Positions 9,769-18,156 of a stretch of DNA of 64,000 nucleotides are shown here, piece by piece. This DNA comes from Salipaludibacillus aurantiacus (lineage in GTDB: Bacteria; Bacillota; Bacilli; Bacillales; Salisediminibacteriaceae). The stretch is taken from assembly GCF_900111295.1 (NCBI RefSeq), contig NZ_FOGT01000012.1:58288-122287 (forward strand), read 5' to 3'. The translations under genes were made by a program, and so were the position numbers. Positions within the stretch are counted from its first letter, which is position 1. Every line of letters begins with the position of its first letter. Below the pieces are notes generated by a model, which made no database searches, was not told where the DNA came from, and worked only from the letters and a program-made list of their open reading frames with translations.

Positions 9769-10843
9769 ATGCTTTCCCTCCTGCTGCCTGCACTTGGCTG
9801 ATAAATTCCTTAAAGATATATTCCGTGTCGCTTGGTCCCGGGTGGGCTTCGGGATGAAACTGTACAGACTGTACAGGAAGCGTTCGATGCTGCATTCCCT
9901 CAAGAGACTTATCGTTGACATTCCTGAACAGCACGTCAAACTGTTCCTGATCGAGACTTTGTTCTATGACGGCATAGCCGTGGTTTTGAGAGGTCATTTT
10001 AACTTTCCCGGTGACAAGATCTTTTACAGGATGGTTGCCTCCCCGATGGCCGAACGGCATTTTAACTGTTTCGGCCCCGTAAGCGAGAGCGATCAGCTGG
10101 TGGCCGAGACAGATTCCCAGGGTCGGATAAGCTTCTGTAATCTTTTTTACAGTTGGAAAGTATGGCGTAAGCTCTGCCGGGTCTCCGGGACCGTTACTGA
10201 TGAGTACACCATCGGGATTCAATTCCTGGATTTCCTGAAATGGCGTATCAAAAGGAGCAATTGTTACCTTGCAATTTTCTTTGAGCAGCGCTTTAAGGAT
10301 TGATTTTTTATACCCGAAATCGAGAAGCACCACATGCGGCCCGCTGTTAGGGAAATAATGATAATTTTCTACTGCGACGCTTTTAACTAATTCCCCTTTT
10401 GTTTTTATCCCCCACGAATGGAGGGAACTTTGGCGTCCCGGTGACTTAACCAGTTTTCCTCTGACCGTCTGGTGTTTTCTTATGGCAGAGACTAAAGAGC
10501 GGGTATCCACATCTTTCAGTCCGGGAATACCCATCCCTTCAATCTGCTCTGAAAAAGTTGCTGTTGACTGGTAATGGCTCGGCTCATCACACAAATCATT
10601 CAGGATAACAGCTGACACAGAAATTTTTCCACTTTCATCGTCCGTGTCATTTATACCGTAACTTCCTATGATCGGATAACAGAAAGTAAGGATTTGCCCG
10701 GCATACGAAGGATCTGTCATCATCTCCTGGTAACCGGTCATACTGGTGTTGAATACGACTTCACCTGCTGTTTCCTGTTTTGAACCAATCCATTCACCTT
10801 CAAATATTTCTCCTGTCTCAAGAATGAGATAACCCTTAGTCAT
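9755..10843 (-). CDS. carA: Carbamoyl-phosphate synthase small subunit, arginine-type
   Basis: This is the glutamine amidotransferase subunit that supplies ammonia to CarB. The N-terminal CPSase small-subunit domain includes FNTSMTGYQE, and the class I GATase domain starts near residue 165. The catalytic triad is visible as Cys245 in GICLGHQ, with His330 and Glu332 in FHPEAHPGP. The 362-residue length is normal. The ATG at 10843 has AGGAGG upstream and overlaps the argD stop as ATGA, which suggests translational coupling. Confidence 0.95.
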   Translation of the reverse strand: MTKGYLILETGEIFEGEWIGSKQETAGEVVFNTSMTGYQEMMTDPSYAGQILTFCYPIIGSYGINDTDDESGKISVSAVILNDLCDEPSHYQSTATFSEQIEGMGIPGLKDVDTRSLVSAIRKHQTVRGKLVKSPGRQSSLHSWGIKTKGELVKSVAVENYHYFPNSGPHVVLLDFGYKKSILKALLKENCKVTIAPFDTPFQEIQELNPDGVLISNGPGDPAELTPYFPTVKKITEAYPTLGICLGHQLIALAYGAETVKMPFGHRGGNHPVKDLVTGKVKMTSQNHGYAVIEQSLDQEQFDVLFRNVNDKSLEGMQHRTLPVQSVQFHPEAHPGPSDTEYIFKEFISQVQAAGGKAYVEV

Positions 10844-12036
10844 GATGCATCCTCCTGCTCATTCAGTACATCTTTTAATAGTGATAAGAAATGATTAATT
10901 TCATCTTCGGTTGTATTTAAAGGAGGGAGTACACGAAGGACAGCCGGTCCTGCAATAAGACTGAGAATCCCTTTTCCATGCAGGGCTTTAACAATATGTT
11001 TGGCATCCCCGTTCAGCTCCACCCCGACAAGGAAACCCTTTCCCCTTACTTCTTTGACTAAAGAATACTGGGTCTCCAGTTTCTTTAATTCATCAAATAA
11101 ATAATGACTCTGTTTTTCTGCTTTTTTTAGAAAGTCTGATTTTTCTACTGTTTCAATAGTTGCCAATGCAGCGGTCATGGCGAGCGGATTCCCTCCGAAG
11201 GTACTTCCGTGAGTCCCAGGCTTAAATGACTGTCCAACAGACTCTTTTGCGAGCATTGCACCGACGGGAATACCGGATCCCAGGCCTTTAGCAAGTGTCA
11301 TGACATCCGGTTTAATACCGAACTGTTCATAAGCAAAGAGTGTACCAGTCCTACCTATTCCTGTCTGTACTTCATCTATAATAAGAAGAATGTCTTTTTC
11401 TTTACAGATCTTGGATAGCTGCTTAACCCAGCTGACATCTGCCGGCCGGACGCCGCCTTCCCCCTGAACCAGTTCGAGCATGACCGCACACGTTTTTTGT
11501 TCATCAAGAGTCAGTAAGGCTTCCTGATCATTAAAAGGGAGATAGGAAAAACCCGGTGTTAAAGGGGTGAACCCTTCATGAATTTTTTGCTGGGCTGTGG
11601 CTGCCATGGTCGTTCCTGTCCTGCCGTGAAATGAATCCGTAAAGGTTACAATGTCTGTTTTATTAGTGTATCCCTGGTCTTTAGCGTATTTTTTGGCCAG
11701 TTTAACAGCTGCTTCATTTGCTTCAGCTCCACTGTTGCAAAAGAATACTTGATCGTGGCAGCTGAGGGATGTCAGTTTTTCTGCCAGCTCATTTTGGGAA
11801 GGAATATGGTATAAGTTGGAACAATGCCATAAATGGTCCAGCTGATTTTTCAGTTTTTCTGAAACAGCTTCTGGTATATGGCCAAGGTTACAAGTAGCTA
11901 TGCCGGACGTATAATCGAGATATTTATTACCTTGCTCATCCCATACATAGCTGCCTTTTCCTTTTACAAGCGTGATCGGAAAACGTCCGTATGTTTCCAT
12001 CACAGGGGATATTTTCTGTGCCGATAAATCAAGCAT
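10840..12036 (-). CDS. argD: Acetylornithine aminotransferase
   Basis: This is a PLP class III aminotransferase that converts N-acetylglutamate semialdehyde to N-acetylornithine. Motifs include FCNSGAEANEAAVKLA, FHGRTGTTMAATAQ, the IIDEVQTGIGRTG aspartate strand and the PLP lysine in MTLAKGLGSGIP. The 398 residues are typical. The start at 12036 overlaps the end of argB and has GGAGG about 7 nt upstream. Its place between argB and carA is the standard Bacillus order. Confidence 0.95.
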   Translation of the reverse strand: MLDLSAQKISPVMETYGRFPITLVKGKGSYVWDEQGNKYLDYTSGIATCNLGHIPEAVSEKLKNQLDHLWHCSNLYHIPSQNELAEKLTSLSCHDQVFFCNSGAEANEAAVKLAKKYAKDQGYTNKTDIVTFTDSFHGRTGTTMAATAQQKIHEGFTPLTPGFSYLPFNDQEALLTLDEQKTCAVMLELVQGEGGVRPADVSWVKQLSKICKEKDILLIIDEVQTGIGRTGTLFAYEQFGIKPDVMTLAKGLGSGIPVGAMLAKESVGQSFKPGTHGSTFGGNPLAMTAALATIETVEKSDFLKKAEKQSHYLFDELKKLETQYSLVKEVRGKGFLVGVELNGDAKHIVKALHGKGILSLIAGPAVLRVLPPLNTTEDEINHFLSLLKDVLNEQEDAS

Positions 12037-12829
12037 GGTGCACCTCCTCCATTACAATTTTCGTTCCTGCCTTTTCTCCTTTTAAATACGTAACGATATC
12101 CTGAGGGTTTAACCCGTTAAGGATAACAGGCGCTTCGACTCCTTCCTCGAGTGCGTTCAAAGCTGACAGGACTTTAGGGATCATCCCTCCATGTATAACC
12201 CCTTCCTTAATCAGCTCATCTATTTGTCCTTTTGTTAAATAATCATATATTCGGCTATGGTCTCCCGGCTTCTCCATGACACCCGGGATATCACTGATAA
12301 ACGCGATGCCCGCTTTTAGTTCTTTAGCTATAGCTGCGGCGGCCATATCTGCATTAATGTTGTATCTCTGCCCTTTCTCATCAATTCCAATAGGAGAGAC
12401 GACAGGGATACCGCCGTTATCCATAATCAGTTCCAGCCATTTTTTATTTACCTGGACCACCTTGCCCACGTATCCCAGCTTTCCTTGCGGATCGGCAGGC
12501 TTTACTTTTAATACACTGCCGTCTACTCCGCTTAATCCGAACCCGGGTGCTCCAGCTTTTACAATCTCTGCTGTAAGATGTTTGTTAATCGTCCCGCTTA
12601 AAACCGATTCAGCTATTTCGAGGACTTCTTTTGTGGTTACTCTTAGCCCGTTTACAAATGACGAGTTGACTTCCCACTTATTTAACGCCTCGTTAATTCC
12701 CGGACCTCCACCATGTACGATGACCGGGTAACAGTCTCCTGATTTTTGAAGGTGGGAGATCGTTTTGAAAAACGGTTGTTCAAGCTGGTTAATAATACTT
12801 CCGCCTATTTTAATTACAATTATTTTCAT
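12029..12829 (-). CDS. argB: Acetylglutamate kinase
   Basis: The enzyme phosphorylates N-acetylglutamate. It belongs to the amino acid kinase family, with the N-terminal IKIGGS and the VIVHGGGPGINEAL glycine loop for phosphate binding. The NINADMAAAAIAKEL and ISDIPGVM segments contribute to the nucleotide site. The 266 residues match the short, Bacillus-type enzyme. ATG at 12829 has GAGGCG upstream. It lies 9 nt after argJ. Confidence 0.95.
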   Translation of the reverse strand: MKIIVIKIGGSIINQLEQPFFKTISHLQKSGDCYPVIVHGGGPGINEALNKWEVNSSFVNGLRVTTKEVLEIAESVLSGTINKHLTAEIVKAGAPGFGLSGVDGSVLKVKPADPQGKLGYVGKVVQVNKKWLELIMDNGGIPVVSPIGIDEKGQRYNINADMAAAAIAKELKAGIAFISDIPGVMEKPGDHSRIYDYLTKGQIDELIKEGVIHGGMIPKVLSALNALEEGVEAPVILNGLNPQDIVTYLKGEKAGTKIVMEEVHHA

Positions 12830-12838
12830 GAAATCGCC

Positions 12839-14065
12839 TCACGTTCGGTAGGATGCGTTTATTTTGACGTAATCATATGTCAGGTCGCAGCCCCAGGCAG
12901 TTGCTTCAGCATGGCCGTCATTCAGATCAACTGTAAGTTTCACAGATGGCTGATCGAGATAGGTTTTTCCCTCTTGTTCATCAAAATCAACCGGCAGACC
13001 GTTTTTAACGACTGGAATCTCACCTAAAAATACATTCACTTTATCAGGATTAACCGGTTCCTCACTGTAACCGACGGCACAAATAATTCTGCCCCAGTTA
13101 GGGTCTGACCCGTAAACTGCTGATTTAACGAGGTTGGAAGATATAACTGCTTTGCCTACTTTTCGGCCTGCCTGTTCAGAGGAGGCCCCCTTAACCTTCA
13201 CTTCTATAAGTTTTGTAGCTCCTTCACCGTCTTTCGCTATTTGTTTTGCCAATTCTTCGCTGACATAAGTGAGCGCATGAACAAATTTATCCCATTGCGG
13301 GTGATTTTCATTTAAAGGCTCGTTATTCTGCAGCCCGTTTGCCATAACAAGAACTGTATCGTTCGTGCTGCAATCTCCGTCGACAGTTATCATATTAAAC
13401 GTTTTATCGGTTACGGCTCGGAGGGCATTTTGAAGGCTTCCCGGCTCCGCTTCAGCATCTGTCGTCATATAAGCGAGCATTGTCGCCATGTTCGGGTGGA
13501 TCATTCCTGACCCTTTCGCTGCGCCTCCGATTGTAATCGTTTTTCCATCGATCTCCAGTTGGACCGCGATAGTTTTGGTAATCGTATCGGTTGTCAGTAT
13601 CGCTTGCTCAAACCTTTCCGGAGCCTGGTTTTCCGGCTCATTCATGGCTTCTATTCCAGCCTCGATTTTTTCCATAGGAAGGGTAACGCCAATAAGCCCT
13701 GTAGATGCTACGGCAACGTGGTTTTGTTTAACATTCATTTTTGCAGCGGAGAGCTTCTGTGTTTCCTGTGCATCTTCAATACCCTGCGCTCCGGTGCAGG
13801 CGTTCGCAATGCCTGAATTTACAACAATTGTCTGTAATTTCTGATCAACTGCCAGACTTTCCTGTGTCACTTTCAATGGGGCTGCCTGAAAAGAATTCAT
13901 TGTGTAAACTCCTGCCGCACAGGCAGGCACTTCAGAATGAAGCCACCCGAAATCCAGTTTCGATTTACGGAGGCCGCAATGCATTCCTCCTGCTGTGAAT
14001 CCTTTTGGACTCGTCACATGCCCGTCTTTAAGAAGCTGGAATTCGCTTTTGGACTTAACTAACAT
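12839..14065 (-). CDS. argJ: Glutamate N-acetyltransferase / ornithine acetyltransferase
   Basis: ArgJ transfers the acetyl group from N-acetylornithine to glutamate, recycling it; many Bacillus enzymes also use acetyl-CoA as N-acetylglutamate synthase. It is a self-cleaving Ntn-fold protein: the autoproteolysis site is before the Thr of NMATMLAYMT, preceded by GAAKGSGMIHP. The C-terminal DPNWGRIICAVGYS motif is present. The 408 residues are typical. No separate argA-type synthase is seen here, consistent with a bifunctional ArgJ, but that is inference. Confidence 0.95.
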   Translation of the reverse strand: MLVKSKSEFQLLKDGHVTSPKGFTAGGMHCGLRKSKLDFGWLHSEVPACAAGVYTMNSFQAAPLKVTQESLAVDQKLQTIVVNSGIANACTGAQGIEDAQETQKLSAAKMNVKQNHVAVASTGLIGVTLPMEKIEAGIEAMNEPENQAPERFEQAILTTDTITKTIAVQLEIDGKTITIGGAAKGSGMIHPNMATMLAYMTTDAEAEPGSLQNALRAVTDKTFNMITVDGDCSTNDTVLVMANGLQNNEPLNENHPQWDKFVHALTYVSEELAKQIAKDGEGATKLIEVKVKGASSEQAGRKVGKAVISSNLVKSAVYGSDPNWGRIICAVGYSEEPVNPDKVNVFLGEIPVVKNGLPVDFDEQEGKTYLDQPSVKLTVDLNDGHAEATAWGCDLTYDYVKINASYRT

Positions 14066-14084
14066 CGTTTAATCTCCTTTCAGT

Positions 14085-15134
14085 TTATGGATATACTGGC
14101 ACTTGTTTTAACCCTTTATCTGTCTGCCAGCCGTTCATAATATTCATATTTTGTATAGCCTGCCCAGATGCACCTTTAACGAGGTTATCTATTGCCGAAA
14201 CGATTACAAGCTGATTCGTCCGGTCATCTGCATAAAGGCCGATATCACAGAAATTACTGCCGGATACTTCTTTAGTTGAAGGAAACGTTCCTTCAGGCCT
14301 GATTCTTACGAAAGGATCAGCTTCGTAATATTCCGAATATATTTCAATAGCCTCCTTGGTGTTAAGCTGCGTGGCCAGTTTTCCGTACATAGTGCATAAG
14401 AGGCCTCTCGTCATTGGAAGCAGGTGAGTCGTCATATTTATGCAAACCGGCTTGCCTGCTTCTTTCCCTAAGTATTGTTCTATCTCGGGAATATGCTGGT
14501 GCCTGCCAATTTTATAAGGTTTCACATTTTCGTTCGTTTCAGAGAAATGGGTCATAGGAGACATCGTTCGCCCTGCCCCGGACACGCCTGTTTTTCCGTC
14601 AATAATAATAGACTCGTTATCTATTAACTTATGAGTAATAGCTGGCATGAGCCCAAGCAGACTGGCTGTTGGGTAACACCCTGGGTTGGAACAGATTTTC
14701 GCTTTTTTAAGCTCGCTTTCATAGATTTCACTGAGTCCGTAGACAGCTTCATCTAAAATTTCCTGTGGTGCCGGTGTCTTCCCGTACCACTTTTCATAAT
14801 TTTCTGGTTTTTCGAGGCGTAAATCTCCTGACAAGTCTATACATTGGACCGATGTTCCGGCTAATTGCGGAATATAATTTTTACTGACGCCTGGCGGGGT
14901 CGCAAAAAATATAATATCTACGTCGTTTACTAAACTTTCAGCTTCAAATGTCTCCATAGGCCCTTCCAGAAAGGAGGCCAGATGAGGGTATGTATTTTCC
15001 AGGTACTCCCCCTCCTGTGAATGGGAGATAATCTTTTTAATGGTTACTTCAGGGTGGTTTTGCAGGAGCCGTATTAATTCCAGAGCGCCGTAGCCGGTGC
15101 CCCCGATAATTGCTGCGTGTTTCAAGTACATCAT
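14085..15134 (-). CDS. argC: N-acetyl-gamma-glutamyl-phosphate reductase
   Basis: The enzyme reduces N-acetylglutamyl phosphate to the semialdehyde with NADPH. The Rossmann motif AAIIGGTGYGALELIRLL is at the N-terminus and the catalytic cysteine is Cys153 in SNPGCYPTA. The 349 residues match the family. The reading begins with two consecutive ATGs (15134 and 15131); GAAAGGAC is very close to the first, so 15131 may be the actual start. It is the first gene of the arginine operon and follows the promoter at 15168-15196. Confidence 0.95.
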   Translation of the reverse strand: MMYLKHAAIIGGTGYGALELIRLLQNHPEVTIKKIISHSQEGEYLENTYPHLASFLEGPMETFEAESLVNDVDIIFFATPPGVSKNYIPQLAGTSVQCIDLSGDLRLEKPENYEKWYGKTPAPQEILDEAVYGLSEIYESELKKAKICSNPGCYPTASLLGLMPAITHKLIDNESIIIDGKTGVSGAGRTMSPMTHFSETNENVKPYKIGRHQHIPEIEQYLGKEAGKPVCINMTTHLLPMTRGLLCTMYGKLATQLNTKEAIEIYSEYYEADPFVRIRPEGTFPSTKEVSGSNFCDIGLYADDRTNQLVIVSAIDNLVKGASGQAIQNMNIMNGWQTDKGLKQVPVYP

Positions 15135-15167
15135 CGTCCTTTCCCGTCAAAGTTGAATTAATTAATT

Positions 15168-15230
15168 ATTATACTTACAGGTACATATATATGCAACATT
15201 TTTATTAAAAATAATTTATTTTTATACAAT
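15168..15230 (-). promoter_or_regulatory. Arginine operon promoter with two ARG-like boxes
   Basis: On the minus strand TTGCAT (15191-15196) and TATAAT (15168-15173) are separated by exactly 17 nt, giving a near-consensus SigA promoter. Two ARG-like sites lie upstream and over the -35. AATAAAAATGTTG falls in 15191-15209 and TGTATAAAAATAAA in 15211-15230. Their layout, two boxes about 20 bp apart, mirrors that at argG. Repression by AhrC/ArgR is expected from family knowledge. Confidence 0.75.
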
Positions 15231-15281
15231 AATTAATGTGGATCCTTTATAAATTCTACGTTCTTGCTTTATATAAATGCA

Positions 15282-15311
15282 TAAAAAAACAGGCGCTATG
15301 TATGCGCCTGT
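15282..15311 (-). terminator. Terminator downstream of cls
   Basis: An 8-bp perfect stem, ACAGGCGC with GCGCCTGT and a 7-nt loop, is followed by seven Ts on the minus strand. It would end transcription coming from cls before the arginine promoter, although it is about 300 nt from the cls stop. Confidence 0.75.
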
Positions 15312-15323
15312 CAGTTTGTCGAA

Positions 15324-15357
15324 GAACCCACATTTTATAAAAGTGCGGGTTTCTTTT
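15324..15357 (+). terminator. Plus-strand terminator-like hairpin without an upstream gene
   Basis: AACCC and GGGTT enclose an A/T-rich inner stem, followed by TTTCTTTTTTA on the plus strand. All flanking genes are on the minus strand, so no plus-strand gene feeds it. It may end a small RNA, stop antisense transcription, or be a chance structure. Confidence 0.45.
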
Positions 15358-15405
15358 TTACTTACTTTAATGAAAAGTAAATTTGAACTGTGATTGAAGA
15401 ATGAA

Positions 15406-15500
15406 AGGTGGCGACTCCAGCGGGAACAGCAATAGGTGAAAATCCCCGAGAGTGATTTTCTCTCGGGAGCTGAAGCATTGCCCGCGGAAAGCGTTCACCT
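15406..15500. repeat. Structured intergenic repeat of Bacillaceae type
   Basis: The element is bounded by AGGTG and CACCT. It contains GCGACTCCAGCGGGAACAGC near one end and CCCGCGGAAAGCG near the other, plus an internal perfect hairpin CCCGAGAG/CTCTCGGG. This arrangement resembles the abundant non-coding intergenic elements seen in many Bacillaceae genomes. Only one clear copy is visible in this window, so repeat status rests on recalled resemblance. Confidence 0.6.
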
Positions 15501-15604
15501 GAAGTGATGAAATCACTCGTTATATACTTAGCTATTAAAAAAGTGGTTTAATTTTCAAAGTATCCCCGCCTCATTCACCGGCGGGCAGCCTTATGAATAA
15601 GCCG

Positions 15605-17053
15605 TTACAGAATAGGGGATAAAAGCCGTGAGATTGATTCTTTAAAACGTATCCAGCGTGGCCGTTTGTTGTAAAGTTCTTCTGTTAATTTAGTAGATTC
15701 CATCATATCTTTTTCGAATGCCTGTGCTAATTCTTCTGACGTCTCTTTATGATAAATAAACGCGTTAACTTCAAAATTAAGTTTAAAACTTCTCATGTCG
15801 ATATTTGCAGTTCCAACGGTATTCATCTTCCGGTCTATAACAATTGATTTGGAATGAATAAACCCATTTTCATAAATATAAACATTTGCCCCCGACTTCA
15901 AGAGCAGTCCAATATAAGAGTAAGTCGCCCAATAAATAAATGGGTGGTCAGGCTTGTTCGGGATCATCAATCTGACATCCACCCCGCTGAGAGAGGCTAC
16001 TCTCAAAGCGTCAAGAAGACTTTGGTCTGGAATAAAATAAGGGGTCTGTATATATACAGATTCTTTAGCACTCATAATCATTTTCATATATCCGTTTTTA
16101 ATTTGTTCCCATTCAGACTCAGGTCCGCTCGATACTATTTGGACGGTCGCGTTCCCTTCGTTTGATTTCATAGGAAAATACCTTGGCTCGTAATCAATGG
16201 AAAAATGTTTCGAAGCCTGGTTCCAGTCCAGAATGAACCTCGTCTGCATAGGGTCCACAGCATTGCCTTTGATACGTAAATGCGTGTCACGCCAGTAGCC
16301 AAAAGTCTTGTCTTTACCCAAATACTCGTTTCCTGCGTTAAACCCTCCGACGTAGCCAATTTGTCCATCGATAATGGTCAGTTTCCGGTGGTTACGGTAG
16401 TTAAGGCGCATATTAATCAGAGGAAACTTCGATGGGAAGAAGACCCCCACTTCTCCTCCGGCTTTAGTCAAAGAGCTGAAATGCTTTCTCTTCAGTTTTC
16501 GGGATCCCAGCTCATCGTATAGAACCCTTACCTTAACTCCTTCTTCAGCTTTCTTTGTTAACTCTTCAATTATTTTTTTGCCGAGAGAATCATATCTGAA
16601 AATATAATATTGGATATGGATATGATCTTTCGCTTTTTGAATATCTTCAAAAAGCTGGTTAAACTTCTCTTCTCCGTCGGTTAACACCTGAATCTGATTA
16701 TCCTTTGTCAGGATGGCGTCATTATTTATAAGATGCATATAAATTAAATCCCGGTACTCGTCTACATCTTCATCGTGGAAGGAAAACTCGGGATTACGGA
16801 TCTGATCCATCTGCTTCGAGATGATATCCACGATGCCGATCTGCCTGAACCGTTCCCAGTCAAAGAGACGGCGTCGTGTAAGGTTTTGCCCTAAGAATAA
16901 ATAAATGACAAATCCGATAAAAGGAATGAAAAAAAGGATCATAACCCAAGCCCATGTAGCGGACGCATCTTTTCGTTCAATAAATATGATAATTCCTGCA
17001 AATAGAATATTAAATAAAAATAAGACCACTAGGAAAATTGATAGAATATCCAT
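15605..17053 (-). CDS. cls: Cardiolipin synthase
   Basis: This is a membrane phospholipase-D-family enzyme that condenses two phosphatidylglycerols into cardiolipin and glycerol. Two N-terminal transmembrane segments (about residues 4-25 and 32-55) precede the catalytic region. Both HxKxxxxD motifs are intact: HRKLTIIDG in the middle and HSKSIVIDR in the C-terminal third. The 482 residues are typical of Cls. A loading of cardiolipin is common in salt- or alkali-adapted Bacillaceae, but the sequence alone does not prove that lifestyle. Confidence 0.93.
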   Translation of the reverse strand: MDILSIFLVVLFLFNILFAGIIIFIERKDASATWAWVMILFFIPFIGFVIYLFLGQNLTRRRLFDWERFRQIGIVDIISKQMDQIRNPEFSFHDEDVDEYRDLIYMHLINNDAILTKDNQIQVLTDGEEKFNQLFEDIQKAKDHIHIQYYIFRYDSLGKKIIEELTKKAEEGVKVRVLYDELGSRKLKRKHFSSLTKAGGEVGVFFPSKFPLINMRLNYRNHRKLTIIDGQIGYVGGFNAGNEYLGKDKTFGYWRDTHLRIKGNAVDPMQTRFILDWNQASKHFSIDYEPRYFPMKSNEGNATVQIVSSGPESEWEQIKNGYMKMIMSAKESVYIQTPYFIPDQSLLDALRVASLSGVDVRLMIPNKPDHPFIYWATYSYIGLLLKSGANVYIYENGFIHSKSIVIDRKMNTVGTANIDMRSFKLNFEVNAFIYHKETSEELAQAFEKDMMESTKLTEELYNKRPRWIRFKESISRLLSPIL

Positions 17054-17120
17054 AATGCCTCCTTTGATTAACTGCCACTTTTTGTATTCTATCTCATTTT
17101 CCCGCAGTCTGTATAGACGT

Positions 17121-18086
17121 TTACCGTTTTGTCGCTAAAGGTTTTAATTTAGCCTCAATTTCTTCCCGTCTGTTTTCGATATAAGGGGGTAAAGACAGTT
17201 TTTCACCAAGCGCTTCAAATGGCTCATCTTTTTCAAAACCCGGACCGTCAGTTGCAAGTTCAAACAGAATGCCGTTTGGTTCACGGAAATATAATGAGCG
17301 GAAATAATACCTTTCAACTAATCCTGAATTGGCAAATCCCCGTGACTGAATATATGTGACCCACTTTTGAAGTTCCTCTTCATTTTCAACCCGGAAAGCC
17401 ACATGATGGACACTTCCACGTCCCGGACGTTCCGCAGAGAGGCTGTTATTTTCCACCACATGGACTTCTGCTCCTGAACCGCCTTTTCCAGTAGAAAATA
17501 CAGTGACTTCCTGGCTGTTAAGTTTATATTTCCCTTGCTGTGAGAATCCCATGACCTCTGTTAACACATAATGGGTTTTTTCAGGCCTCGGCACTGTTAA
17601 TTGAATCGGCCCAAGCCCAATAATCCCCCGGTTTTGAGGGACGGGGCTTTTTTCCCACGGCCTCCCTCCTTCTACACCGGTGTTTGTTTCATCCGATACG
17701 ATCTGAAGCCTCTGCCCCTCAAAGTCTCTGAAGCTGATGGCCTTCCTTCCATTCACTGTATTGATTCCTTCGTGGGCTACTTTAAATTCATCAAACCTTT
17801 CTAACCAGTAAGGCAAGGCCTCATCATCAGGAATACGCAGAGCTGTTTGGCTGATACTGTGTGTCCCTTCATACGTTCGGCCGGCCTGGGGAATTTCAAA
17901 AAAGGTTAATTCTGTCCCGGGATTGCCTCTCTCATCTGCGTAAAATAAATGGTACATACTTGTTTCATCCTGGTTAACCGTCTTTTTCACGAGTCTCATC
18001 CCCAGAATCTCCGTATAAAAAAACAAATTTTCCTGCGCGTCTGCAGTCAGCGCTGACACATGGTGAAGACCTTTAAGTTCTTTCAA
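17121..18086 (-). CDS. Ring-cleaving dioxygenase, glyoxalase/VOC fold (MhqO-like)
   Basis: This protein has two tandem vicinal-oxygen-chelate modules, residues about 1-130 and 145-290, as in the MhqA/MhqE/MhqO proteins of B. subtilis that are induced by quinones and hydroquinones. Likely Fe(II) ligands are the His of LHHVSA, the His of SVHHVAFRV and the Glu of ILFELATDGPG. Translation starts at TTG (18086) with GGAGG 8 nt upstream. It lies between prolyl oligopeptidase and cls on the same strand. The natural aromatic substrate cannot be told from sequence. Confidence 0.85.
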   Translation of the reverse strand: MKELKGLHHVSALTADAQENLFFYTEILGMRLVKKTVNQDETSMYHLFYADERGNPGTELTFFEIPQAGRTYEGTHSISQTALRIPDDEALPYWLERFDEFKVAHEGINTVNGRKAISFRDFEGQRLQIVSDETNTGVEGGRPWEKSPVPQNRGIIGLGPIQLTVPRPEKTHYVLTEVMGFSQQGKYKLNSQEVTVFSTGKGGSGAEVHVVENNSLSAERPGRGSVHHVAFRVENEEELQKWVTYIQSRGFANSGLVERYYFRSLYFREPNGILFELATDGPGFEKDEPFEALGEKLSLPPYIENRREEIEAKLKPLATKR

Positions 18087-18156
18087 ATGCGCTGCCTCCT
18101 CTTTAAGAAAGTTACGTCATATTCAATTGGCAGATAAATATATATCCCGTTAATTC

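Noticed and set aside
9769..9939. N-terminal extension of carB
   Set aside because: It overlaps carA and lacks homology to CarB; the ATG at 9768 has a good ribosome-binding site.
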